From: Puniceicoccaceae bacterium 5H | GTDB taxonomy: Bacteria > Verrucomicrobiota > Verrucomicrobiia > Opitutales > Oceanipulchritudinaceae | Direction: 5' to 3' | NCBI GenBank assembly: GCA_009772895.1 | Contig: WOUP01000002.1 | Span: 406,264 to 470,263 of the forward strand | Length of the DNA: 64,000 nt | Shown: one piece after another, positions 53,638-63,823 of the stretch | How positions within the stretch are numbered: the stretch's first letter is position 1 | Layout: every line of letters begins with the position of its first letter | Translations under genes and position numbers: made by a program | Notes under the pieces: generated by a model | Databases searched by the model: none | What the model saw: only the letters and a program-made list of their open reading frames with translations | What the model was told of the DNA's origin: nothing

Positions 53638-55803
53638 CTAAAACGGGTAACCGATGGAGAAGTGGAAAGTGCCGTCGGGGTCGCCGTCGCGCTTGGTCAG
53701 GTTGTGGCCGTATTCAAAGCGGAGCGGGCCGAGGGGCGTCATCATGCGCAGGCCGGCGCCGGCGCTGGCGAGGTACTGGTTGCCGGGCCAGTGGTTGATG
53801 TCTTCGGACTGCAGCAATTGGTCGGCGAAGAACACCATGTAGATATTCTTGTAAAAGCGGCGTTGGACCTCGGTTGAAAGCAGCGTCATGGTCTCGGAAC
53901 CGATGTAGGTGCCCTCGGCGTTACGTGGGGCGGCCTCACCCTCGGGGTAGCCGCGGATGGAGTTCTCGCCGCCGGTAAACATACGCTGGTTGAACGGCGT
54001 GGAATCCTGTTCGCCAAACCAGGCCGTCAGCGCCTCATGCCGCAGGCCCACGCGCAGTTTCCAGGAATTCGTGACGTTGGCCTGCCAGGAGATGGTGCCG
54101 CCCCAGAGCTGGTAGCGCTCCTGCGCGCCCCAGACCGGATCGGCGAATTCCGAGCGGAAGGTCCAGCGGATGCCGCTGTCGGGCGAAAGCAGGGAATTAC
54201 GCTGGTCGGTCGCCCACTCGAACGCGATGGAAGCGGAAATCTGGTCCGGGTCGCCCGGGATCTCGTTGCCGTCGATGTCGCGCGAACGCAGTTGCTCCAG
54301 GCGGTAGACGACTGAATAACGGCTGTCCCAGCTCTCGAGGTCGCGGTAGAGTCCGGCTTCGGCGCCGTACTCTTCACGGTCGAAGGACACCTCTTCACGC
54401 GTGATGCCGTAGAGGCTGAATTGCGAGTTGTAGGCAAAAGCCCGTGTCTCGGGGATGGCATACTGCCAGCGCGCGGCCGAGCTCTTGAACGTCTGCAGCG
54501 CCTGAAAGGTGGTGCTGTGGGCGCGGCCCCAGAGGTTGCGGTACTGGTAGACGAAGCCGATGCGCAGCATTTCGTAGCTGCCCCAGCCGAGCAGCAGGCT
54601 GAACTTCTGTTGCTTGACCTCTTCGGCCATGAAGACGGCCTTTTGCGCTGCCGATCCGTCTTCCGTTTCCACCGGTTCCAGGCGGTAGCGCATGCGGTTG
54701 AACACGCCGAGGCGCGCCAGACGATCGCGGGAACTCTCCAGCGCGAGGCGGTTCAACCACTGGCCTTCCTCCACCGTGATGTTTTCGCGCACAAACTCCG
54801 CCTTCGTATCGTTAAAGCCCTCCAGCTCGACGGCGGCGAGGCGGGTCCGTGGACCGGGCGTGACGACAAGGTCCAGCTCCACATCGACTTTCTCCTCGTT
54901 CGCGTCGCCATAGGTAGGCTCGAGGCCGATTTCGACTCCCGGATAGCCGTTTTGGTAGAAAATGTTGCGCAGCCGGGTGGCGTAGTCCCGTGCCTTGCTC
55001 TGGGAGTAGGGCTCCTCGACCTGTTGGTCGTCGCGCAGCAGCTTGCGGGCGTAGTCGTCGCTCACATCCTCGGCCAAGGCGTCATGGACGTCTCGCAGCC
55101 AGTAGCGCGGACCTTCTTCGACGCTGATGTCGACCCGCACGCCGCCGGTTTTCTGGTCGATGTCGACGGTATCGACCGAAGCCTGGGCGTCCTGATACCC
55201 CATGTTCTGCAACTCGGCCTGCAAGTTGCGCACGCCGCTGCCGAGGATCGACTCGTTGTAAGGACGGTCGCCCTTGGAGCTGATCAGACCCTGGGCCGGG
55301 TGGAAATAGAGTTTGGCCTTCTCGGGGTCGATCACGTCGGAGCCCTGAAAGGCGACGTTTTCGAAGTAGAAGAGCTTGCCCGGCTCGATCTGAAACTTGG
55401 CGCGGCCGGCCTCGGGCACGTTGCGCTCATCGGTCAGCTGCAGGTTTTCGTTCCAGGTGTAGCTGGCCAGCTGCTCGCCTTCCTCATCGAGCAGCAACAC
55501 GTCGATCGTCGGCTCGAGGTGACCGCTCTTGCGCATCTGCTCCTTCAGGAAGAAGAACCCGTCCTCGATCATGTTCGGGTCCCAGCTCTCGTGCTGGTCG
55601 AGTTCGAGGCTGCGCTGCAGGATGTTTTCGAGGGAGAGGTCCTGCAGCCAGCCGGTGCCTTCGACGGACACGTCCACCGCGTGGAGGGAACCTCCTACAG
55701 TGAGGCAACCGGCTAACAACCAGGCGCGTAGGGTCTTGGCTCGGGCAAACTTAAACACTGCTGTCACTATAGCGGCGACGCTCGAAGTGTCACTTGTGCG
55801 CAT
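53638..55803 (-). CDS. tamA: Omp85-family outer-membrane assembly protein (TamA/BamA-like)
   Basis: A 721-residue protein from the ATG at 55803, giving a signal peptide (TLRAWLLAGCLTVGGSLHA). Earlier in-frame starts would overlap tamB by up to 65 bases. About three POTRA domains lie in residues 140-395 (GKLFYFENVAFQGSD; VRVDISVEEGPRYWL; TRLAAVELEGFNDTKAEF). A 16-stranded barrel follows with the lid-loop motif TGGENSIRGYPEG and a C-terminal signature ending in HFSIGYPF. The position directly downstream of a TamB gene, with a 61-base gap, argues for TamA rather than BamA. Confidence 0.9.
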   Translation of the reverse strand: MRTSDTSSVAAIVTAVFKFARAKTLRAWLLAGCLTVGGSLHAVDVSVEGTGWLQDLSLENILQRSLELDQHESWDPNMIEDGFFFLKEQMRKSGHLEPTIDVLLLDEEGEQLASYTWNENLQLTDERNVPEAGRAKFQIEPGKLFYFENVAFQGSDVIDPEKAKLYFHPAQGLISSKGDRPYNESILGSGVRNLQAELQNMGYQDAQASVDTVDIDQKTGGVRVDISVEEGPRYWLRDVHDALAEDVSDDYARKLLRDDQQVEEPYSQSKARDYATRLRNIFYQNGYPGVEIGLEPTYGDANEEKVDVELDLVVTPGPRTRLAAVELEGFNDTKAEFVRENITVEEGQWLNRLALESSRDRLARLGVFNRMRYRLEPVETEDGSAAQKAVFMAEEVKQQKFSLLLGWGSYEMLRIGFVYQYRNLWGRAHSTTFQALQTFKSSAARWQYAIPETRAFAYNSQFSLYGITREEVSFDREEYGAEAGLYRDLESWDSRYSVVYRLEQLRSRDIDGNEIPGDPDQISASIAFEWATDQRNSLLSPDSGIRWTFRSEFADPVWGAQERYQLWGGTISWQANVTNSWKLRVGLRHEALTAWFGEQDSTPFNQRMFTGGENSIRGYPEGEAAPRNAEGTYIGSETMTLLSTEVQRRFYKNIYMVFFADQLLQSEDINHWPGNQYLASAGAGLRMMTPLGPLRFEYGHNLTKRDGDPDGTFHFSIGYPF

Positions 55804-55864
55804 CGGTTTTTCAGGGATTGGAACAGACCGAAGAGGCATCTGAAACGACAGCCTGGAAAGCTGT

Positions 55865-58800
55865 TTAGCGCTCAAAGATGTCCCACTTGAAGTCGATGTT
55901 GTAGTCGCCGTACTCGTCGTATTCGCCAATGAGGGAGAAGTCGTCCGTCAGTTGGAACTCGACGGCGGTGGTGCGCTGGCCGAACTGCGAGAGGCTGCCG
56001 CCCTGCATGATGCGGATGCGGGACGAGCCGCCGCCCTGGAAGAGCGGGCTGAAGACGTCTTGCCCGACGTAGTAGGCGAGGGAGCCCGCCCGCTGCAGGC
56101 CGCTGGAGCCCTCGCTATCGACGCTGCTGGAGTTGTTTTGCGGGACGGATCCGGTGGTCAGCATCATCAGGATGGACTCCTCGGAGAGCGGCGGGGTCGA
56201 GTTGAGCCGCAGTTCGGGCTCGGACATGGTGCCTTCGACCGTCAGCTGCACGTCGTAGCCAAAGCTGTAGCCCTGTCCGCTGGCGCTGAGCTGCACCGTG
56301 TGGGGCTGCTCAAGCGTGATGCGCGCGGCGGCGGTATCGAGCGGGATCTTGGCAAAGGGGAAGCGGACCGCGCCGGGTTGCAGCGGGATCTCGCCGATCA
56401 GGCGCGGATCGCCCAGCGTGCCCTCCAGGCGCAGATCGGCGCTCAGCTCGCCGCTGACGAAGGGGGCCTGGATGCGCATAAACTGGTCACCCGTGATGCC
56501 GAGGTCGATGGTCCAGGCATTGAAGGGCTTGGTGTCGACGCTGAAGAAGGGCGGCTCGCTGGCGGCACTGGCGGGGCCGGAGCGCAGGAGGTCGCGCATA
56601 TCGCGCAGCAGCATGCTGTCGTGCAGGTTCACCTTGCCGGTCAGTCCAACCTGTTGCAGGCCCTGCTGGATCTGGGCTTGCACGTCGACATCGCCCCGGA
56701 GCAACAGACCGGCCTGCCGCACCAGCTCGAGGCGTTCACCCTTGAGGGCCAGTTTGCCGGTCGGCTGTTTGAAGTTGTCGAAATTCAATTGCCCGCCGAG
56801 TTGCAGGGGCTGGCCGCTCCACTGTCCCTTCACGTCGTTGAGGCTCACGTTGCGCCCGTCGAGGCCGAGCGTGCCGTGAAAGGAACGCAGCGTCAGGCCG
56901 CCGCCCATGGGCTGAAAGGCGATGTTCTCGAAGTTCAGCTCGCTCGGGCGGAACGCGCCGCCGCGCCAGCGCACCTCGCCGAAGAACGAGCCCTGCGGCT
57001 GCACGACGTTGCTCGCGACTGGCATGAGCGCGGCAATGGGCAGGCGGTCGACCTGCACGCGGTAATCGATCTCCTGCCAGTGGGCCTCGCCCGGCGCGTT
57101 GATGATCTGCTCCAGGTCGAGGTTGCTGACTTGCGCGGAGAGGCGCACGTGGTCGCGGTTGTATTCACGCAGCACAAAGGCGAGCAGCGGCACCTCGATC
57201 GTGTCGGGCTCGATGTGGGCGTTCAGGTTCACGTCGTCCAGGCGCACGGCCTCCTTCAGCGCCGGGTTGTCGTAGTCGACGCTTTGGGCGCGCAGGCGGA
57301 TCTGCCCCTGCGGCTGGGTGATGGAGCCCGAGAGCTCGACTTGCGCGTCGGCGCGGCCCAGTTGCACGCCCAAGGGCTTCAGCACCCGGTGCACGCGGGG
57401 CCGGTCGAGGTTCAGATCGAGGTCGAACTGAAAGTCCGCGTCCTGATCCAACTGGTAGCTGAAGGACTGATCCCGATAGGCCAGGCTGAAGGGCAGGGAG
57501 CCGGTGGCGTTGAGGATGGTGCGGTCGGGAGCGCCCGCCTGCAGCGTCTGAAAGGTTGCCTTGCCCGGCTCCAGCTTGATGTCGGCGCGCAGGGGCAAGT
57601 CCTGTTCTTCGATCCAGTAGCTACCGGCAAACTGGAGCGTGCCGACGACCGCCTCGTTTTCGGTTCGGATGTCGATCGCCAATTGGTCGACGCCGGCACG
57701 CGGCAGATCCGTCTCCAGCCAGGGGGTGAGCCATTCGCCATTCCACTGGCCCATTTCCAATTGCAGCCCGCCCCCCTCGGCGGTCGTCCACTGGCCCTTC
57801 TGCCAGGCGAGCTTGGGGGCTTGAGGCGGACCGGAGAGATCGGCCGCCGTCCACTGGATCTGCATCGGGCCGTTGCGAGATACCTCGACGCTGAAGGGCG
57901 CTGCCAACTGGAGCGCCTTCTGGTCGTGGTGCCACTGCAGCTCCTGCACGCCCAGCTCCCAGGCCTGTTCCGTGCGGTTGAGCTGCACTGCCAGCTGCAG
58001 ATCGTTGGCCTCGTCGCGCTGAATGTGCGGCTTCAGGGTCACTTGATCCAGTCCCTTGCCTTCCAGCGAGACGGTGAGGTTAAGTGGGTTGACCTGCGGC
58101 ACATCGACCTGTTGCAGCTCGGCCTCACCGGAATAACTGAGGTTGGGCCACGTGCCTTGACCCTGCAGCTGACCCGTGGTGTGCACAAAAACCAGCTTTT
58201 GCAGTTGGGGCAGACGTTGGCGTAGGGCTTCGCCGTCGAAGTCCCAGGACAGCTGCACTTGCTCGAGATTGAAGCCGCTGTCGCCGCGTGTCGCCTTGGC
58301 GTTGCCCTGCAGGGTGCCGACCTCGGCCAGATCGGCCTGCAATTGTTCGAGCACGAGCTGCCCCTGTTCGACGCTGCCGCGCAGTTCCACCTGACCGGGC
58401 AGGGGTGCGTTGTCGGGCAGAGAAAAGTTGGCCTTGTATTCCAGCCCTTGGCCACGGCGCAGTGGGCGGGCGCGCAAATCGACCATCAACGGCGGCCATT
58501 CGCCCTCTTTCAAGTAGGGCTGGATGGGCACGCGGGCGCGCAACTGCGCGGGGTTGTCCAGTTCGTAGGTCTCCCAGTTAAAGGTCACGGGGTGGCGCAG
58601 CTGGGCGTCGGCCCACTTCGTCTGCACATCCAGCTCCTGGATGCGGGCGGTGGGCGCGCCTTCGGACTGCGCGACGAGGTCTACCTCCCACGGCGTGGGC
58701 TCGGCCTCTTCCTGGGCATAGGTGCCGTTGGCCTGGGTGTCGACGGCCCAGCGCTGGCCGTCCCAGTCCAGCTCGAGTTGACCCTGCTCGAGGTTTACGC

Positions 58801-59632
58801 CCCGGGAGGTGAGAGCGGCGATCTCGTCCTGCGGATTCTCCCAGCTCAGGTGCGCGGCGTCCGGCAGCCAGGCATCTTCGGGCAAGCTGGCACTGATCTC
58901 GGTGGGGCCGCCGTAGAGTTGGCCGTCGAGGGACAACTGCCAGCCGGTGGGCTTGAGCGCTGCCTCGCCTTCGAGTGCGATCGTGGGATCGCTCACGGTC
59001 AGGTCGAGCGCATAGGTCCACCGTTCGCCCCGGTTGACCGAAAGGGAAAAGTCGCGCGGCTGCTCGTTGCGGATGAACTGGCCGTCGGCCTGCAGCGCTT
59101 CCTCGACCGGTTGCCATTCGGCCTGGGCCAGCTTGAGCCGCCAGCTACTCTGGTAGCCTTGGTAGGACACGTTTTCCAGCTGCGTGCCGGGCAGGTAGTG
59201 CTGCAGCTTGGGGATCAGCTGGTCGATCAGACGCGAGAGGCGCTGCGGCGTCATGGGCTCGCCACCGGATGTGTCCTCTTTTGCTTCGGAGGGCTCGGTC
59301 TTCTCGACCGTGATGTTCTGGCCGCGGATGAGCACGTCGTCGCTCGGCTCGTCGGCCAGAAAATACGAGAGGTAGGGGAAGAGCAGGGGCACTTCCAGCG
59401 AATCGCCCTCGACCGTATAGCCGGCCACGGTGCCGTGCAGCCCCTCCAGCTGCAGCGCGCGGTAGCCCTGCGCCTCGATGGTGTCGGCCTCGAGCCCCGC
59501 TTTATCGAGGGCCCATGGCGCGACGGCGGTCATGATCCACGGATGGGCGCCCAGCACCACCAGTAGAAGCAGTGCCAATACGCCCAGTCCTCCGCCAATC
59601 CAGCGGAAACCTTTGCCGGTCTTCTTTCCCAC
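55865..59632 (-). CDS. tamB: TamB-like translocation and assembly module / AsmA-like bridge protein
   Basis: A 1255-residue protein with one N-terminal inner-membrane helix (GGLGVLALLLLVVLGAHPWI). A very long beta-rich periplasmic part follows, without cysteine clusters. The C-terminal DUF490/TamB domain covers about 890-1255 and has FFGEVRWRGGAF, GEIPLQPGAVRFPFAKIPLD and SEPELRLNSTPPLSEESILM. The final DYNIDFKWDIFER is the usual end that meets TamA. These proteins form a groove across the periplasm used for outer-membrane protein assembly or phospholipid transport. It is translated ahead of tamA on the same strand. Confidence 0.92.
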   Translation of the reverse strand: MGKKTGKGFRWIGGGLGVLALLLLVVLGAHPWIMTAVAPWALDKAGLEADTIEAQGYRALQLEGLHGTVAGYTVEGDSLEVPLLFPYLSYFLADEPSDDVLIRGQNITVEKTEPSEAKEDTSGGEPMTPQRLSRLIDQLIPKLQHYLPGTQLENVSYQGYQSSWRLKLAQAEWQPVEEALQADGQFIRNEQPRDFSLSVNRGERWTYALDLTVSDPTIALEGEAALKPTGWQLSLDGQLYGGPTEISASLPEDAWLPDAAHLSWENPQDEIAALTSRGVNLEQGQLELDWDGQRWAVDTQANGTYAQEEAEPTPWEVDLVAQSEGAPTARIQELDVQTKWADAQLRHPVTFNWETYELDNPAQLRARVPIQPYLKEGEWPPLMVDLRARPLRRGQGLEYKANFSLPDNAPLPGQVELRGSVEQGQLVLEQLQADLAEVGTLQGNAKATRGDSGFNLEQVQLSWDFDGEALRQRLPQLQKLVFVHTTGQLQGQGTWPNLSYSGEAELQQVDVPQVNPLNLTVSLEGKGLDQVTLKPHIQRDEANDLQLAVQLNRTEQAWELGVQELQWHHDQKALQLAAPFSVEVSRNGPMQIQWTAADLSGPPQAPKLAWQKGQWTTAEGGGLQLEMGQWNGEWLTPWLETDLPRAGVDQLAIDIRTENEAVVGTLQFAGSYWIEEQDLPLRADIKLEPGKATFQTLQAGAPDRTILNATGSLPFSLAYRDQSFSYQLDQDADFQFDLDLNLDRPRVHRVLKPLGVQLGRADAQVELSGSITQPQGQIRLRAQSVDYDNPALKEAVRLDDVNLNAHIEPDTIEVPLLAFVLREYNRDHVRLSAQVSNLDLEQIINAPGEAHWQEIDYRVQVDRLPIAALMPVASNVVQPQGSFFGEVRWRGGAFRPSELNFENIAFQPMGGGLTLRSFHGTLGLDGRNVSLNDVKGQWSGQPLQLGGQLNFDNFKQPTGKLALKGERLELVRQAGLLLRGDVDVQAQIQQGLQQVGLTGKVNLHDSMLLRDMRDLLRSGPASAASEPPFFSVDTKPFNAWTIDLGITGDQFMRIQAPFVSGELSADLRLEGTLGDPRLIGEIPLQPGAVRFPFAKIPLDTAAARITLEQPHTVQLSASGQGYSFGYDVQLTVEGTMSEPELRLNSTPPLSEESILMMLTTGSVPQNNSSSVDSEGSSGLQRAGSLAYYVGQDVFSPLFQGGGSSRIRIMQGGSLSQFGQRTTAVEFQLTDDFSLIGEYDEYGDYNIDFKWDIFER

Positions 59633-59687
59633 GGCCTAAGCAACGCCATCCCGGGCGGAAATTCAACCGGAAGGGCGGGAACGGAAT

Positions 59688-61205
<1,518 letters not shown>

Positions 61206-61409
61206 AATGCGATCGATTCTGAGGAGGGCAGGCGGGCGGGTTATCGCGGCAGCTTAACCAGGCGCGCGTAATCTGCAACGCTGGACCCCGAAAGACCGAG
61301 ATCAAGTCTGAACCGGTCGACTCCTGGAGATCCAGGAGATGTGCAAACTTTCTGCGATTTCGGCCTTGACGGTCTCCGGAGGACGTGGCTTTCTTTCAAC
61401 TTTCAAGAC
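61206..61409. other. Divergent spacer between malQ and tRNA-His
   Basis: Holds the malQ promoter (minus strand) and the tRNA promoter (plus strand), neither resolved. A perfect hairpin CTCCTGG-AGAT-CCAGGAG lies at 61321-61338 without a T-run. A TTGACG hexamer at 61366 has no good -10 partner at 16-18 bases. Confidence 0.4.
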
Positions 61410-61487
61410 GGTGGTAGTAGCTCAGTTGGTTAGAGCACTGGTTTGTGGTACCAGGGGTCGCCGGTTCAAGTCCGGTTTACCACCCCA
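61410..61487 (+). tRNA. tRNA-His (anticodon GTG)
   Basis: Full cloverleaf. The acceptor is GTGGTAG/TTACCAC, the D-arm GCTC/GAGC, and the anticodon stem CTGGT/ACCAG around loop TTGTGGT. The T-arm is GCCGG/CCGGT around TTCAAGT. The extra 5' G (G-1, base 61410) opposite C73, the identity element of tRNA-His, is encoded, and CCA is encoded at 61485-61487. Base composition drops sharply about 120 bases downstream. Confidence 0.97.
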
Positions 61488-61533
61488 TTTTCCTCTACAG
61501 GTCGCGCCACTCGACCGCAGCAGAGACGTTCCC

Positions 61534-61563
61534 GTCCGGCCTTCCCAGACGCCGGGCTTTTTT
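61534..61563 (+). terminator. Terminator of tRNA-His
   Basis: Stem GTCCGGC/GCCGGGC (one G-T pair), loop of 10, followed by six T. Confidence 0.75.
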
Positions 61564-61656
61564 GTGTACCCGTGGCCGGGGAAGGGCGTTATCTTGTAGT
61601 ATTTGGAAAGGCGGCTTCGAATTTCAGTTATGACTCATGATGAGGCGGTTGCTTGC

Positions 61657-61685
61657 TTGACTGTTCGTTGGGGAAAACGTAGAAT
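61657..61685 (+). promoter_or_regulatory. Sigma-70-type promoter of the zinc-hook ATPase gene
   Basis: TTGACT (61657-61662), 17-base spacer, TAGAAT (61680-61685): five of six bases match consensus in each hexamer. The expected RNA start is near 61692, leaving a leader of about 24 bases. Confidence 0.7.
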
Positions 61686-61704
61686 AGATCAGTCGTAAAG
61701 CCAC

Positions 61705-61713
61705 GGAGGTGAT
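61705..61713 (+). promoter_or_regulatory. Extended Shine-Dalgarno of the zinc-hook ATPase gene
   Basis: GGAGGTGAT is complementary to the 16S rRNA 3' end over nine bases, and GGAGG lies 6 bases before the ATG. It is far stronger than the sites of most neighbouring genes. Confidence 0.8.
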
Positions 61714-61715
61714 GT

Positions 61716-63758
61716 ATGAGAGTCAAAATCAAAAACTGCAATAATATCGATTCGGCAGAGGTCCAGATTGTTGAGAAAAAGCTAAATATCAAATTCGCAG
61801 CAAATGGGACTGGTAAAAGTACTATAGCGCAAGCAATCGACCGCGCTGTTAAGAGAGATGGTTCGTTGAGTGACCTTATGCCTTTTAACCTAAGGTCTCA
61901 AAATCCAGAGAATAAGAAGCCGATTATTGAAGGTATTAATGGCTTAAGCAATGTCTGTTGCTTCGATGAAAATTATGTCAGCCAATTTGTTTTCCAACCA
62001 GATGAATTGATTAATAACTTAACCGCAGAAGCGAAACAAGTATTTGCGGATAATCCTGATCTCGAAAGTCTAATAAGCACGCTTAAGGAAATGAGCGGGG
62101 CGTTTAAATTATCCAAGAGCGGAATTGCAAAATCTTCCTCTGGTATGAAGGCCTTAACAAAAGGCAACAATATTCAGCACATTCCTGAAGGCCTGGAGGC
62201 ATATAAACCATTTATCCAAAGTGATAAAAGCGTCGGATTGATAGATTGGCAAACCAAAGGGGTCGAATACGCGGAACTTTCAGCCACCTGCCCGTTTTGT
62301 ACATCACAAGTAGCAGACAAAAAAGAGCAAATAAATAGAGTGGGTCAAGAATATGATAAAACTACGATTAAGCACTTGGTGAACATTATTGGTGTAATGG
62401 AACGACTTGGGAAATACTTCTCAGAGGAGGCGAAAAGTAAGTTGTCAGAAATTATCCATCTGCAGGATGGTCTAGGTGTTGAACATGAATCATTTCTTGT
62501 TGTCGTAAAACAACAAATCGACAATCTCACTGGGAATCTTGAGGAGCTAAGGACACTCTCTGCTTTTCAATTTGAAGAAGGCGAAGATGTCGCGGAAAAA
62601 CTTTCTCAATATGAAATAGACCTCCGTTTTTTTGAAAATTTAGATTCTCCGGCCACTCGTGAAGCGATTTTGCCGATTAAGCAGTCAATTGATGTTATTA
62701 AATCGAAATCAGGGGAGTTGCAGGGCGCTGTAAATCAACAACGCAAGCAGATTAAGAAGATCGTTAAAGAGCATCAGGACGGTATTAATTATTTTCTGTC
62801 GTGTGCAGGCTATAGCTACAAAGTGAAAATTGTTGGAGATGGGGAAGCGGCTCAGCTAAAGCTTCGGCATTTAGAGCATTCTGAATATTTGGTTGGGGGA
62901 AGGCAGCACCTGAGCTTCGGGGAGAGAAATGCTTTTGCGATCGTTTTGTTTATGTACGAGTGTTTATCAAAAAAACCTGATCTTATAGTTTTAGATGATC
63001 CTATATCCTCCTTTGATAAGAATAAGAAATACGCCATACTGGATATGCTTTTTAACAGGAGTAGGGCATTGTGTCTGAATGATAAAACAGTGCTCATGCT
63101 TACGCATGATGTAGAGCCGATTATTGATACGGTTAAGTCCCTTTATCATCAGTTTGGGAACAAGACTTCTGCCACCTTTTTAGAATTGCGTGGAGGGGCC
63201 ATTCAAGAGTTTGTTATCAAGAAAAGCGACATTCAGACGTTCCCCTCAATTTGTCAGAAGGCTTTGGATTCAGAGAAGCATGAGCTAATCAAGCTCATCT
63301 ATCTTCGGAGGTATTACGAGATATTTGAAGACAAGGGTGATGCTTATCAGGTGCTTTCCAACTTGTTCAAGAAGCGAGAGTTGCCTATCGATATGAGAAA
63401 ACCCAAAGACGAAGAAGGTAATTTTCATCAGCTCGATTCAGATAAAATGGCTAAAGGAGTTGATAAGATTCGAGAATGGCTGAGTGACTTTTATTATCCT
63501 CGTTTGCTGAATGAGATAGAGGATTCAACTAAATTGCGGGCTGCATACAATGGATGTAGTAACGGATACGAGAAACTGCAGATTTTTCGCTTGTTTGGAA
63601 TCAAGGCGGAAGCCTCTGTAATACAAAAATTTATTGATGAAACATACCATATTGAAAACGAATACATCTGTCAGTTGGACCCGGCTAGATTTGACACTGT
63701 TCCTGAATATGTCGTTAAGGCATGCGATGAAATGTTAAATGTGGAACCGTCCAAGTGA
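61716..63758 (+). CDS. ABC-type ATPase with CxxC zinc hook; possible RloC/PrrC-like anticodon nuclease
   Basis: A 680-residue AAA_13-like protein in A+T-rich DNA. Walker A is AANGTGKST (28-36). A long coiled-coil insertion carries CPFC (Cys192/Cys195) like the zinc hook of Rad50 and RloC. The ABC signature is LSFGE (399-403), Walker B is LIVLDDP (423-429) and the switch histidine is in MLTHD (His464). The C-terminal 200 residues include R531-x3-E535 (LRRYYE) and His571. PrrC and RloC anticodon nucleases use an Arg-x3-Glu...His triad, and the 36-residue Glu-His gap is near PrrC's 32. This suggests a defence tRNase, but many AAA_13 proteins are not nucleases. No type I restriction genes are visible in the window. 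The ATPase and hook are seen; nuclease activity is inference. Confidence 0.8.
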   Translation: MRVKIKNCNNIDSAEVQIVEKKLNIKFAANGTGKSTIAQAIDRAVKRDGSLSDLMPFNLRSQNPENKKPIIEGINGLSNVCCFDENYVSQFVFQPDELINNLTAEAKQVFADNPDLESLISTLKEMSGAFKLSKSGIAKSSSGMKALTKGNNIQHIPEGLEAYKPFIQSDKSVGLIDWQTKGVEYAELSATCPFCTSQVADKKEQINRVGQEYDKTTIKHLVNIIGVMERLGKYFSEEAKSKLSEIIHLQDGLGVEHESFLVVVKQQIDNLTGNLEELRTLSAFQFEEGEDVAEKLSQYEIDLRFFENLDSPATREAILPIKQSIDVIKSKSGELQGAVNQQRKQIKKIVKEHQDGINYFLSCAGYSYKVKIVGDGEAAQLKLRHLEHSEYLVGGRQHLSFGERNAFAIVLFMYECLSKKPDLIVLDDPISSFDKNKKYAILDMLFNRSRALCLNDKTVLMLTHDVEPIIDTVKSLYHQFGNKTSATFLELRGGAIQEFVIKKSDIQTFPSICQKALDSEKHELIKLIYLRRYYEIFEDKGDAYQVLSNLFKKRELPIDMRKPKDEEGNFHQLDSDKMAKGVDKIREWLSDFYYPRLLNEIEDSTKLRAAYNGCSNGYEKLQIFRLFGIKAEASVIQKFIDETYHIENEYICQLDPARFDTVPEYVVKACDEMLNVEPSK

Positions 63759-63823
63759 AAAGCTGGCAGAGCTACGAATTTCACTCTATCTTTGGATTGA
63801 TTGAAATAGTTTTATCAACGGTA

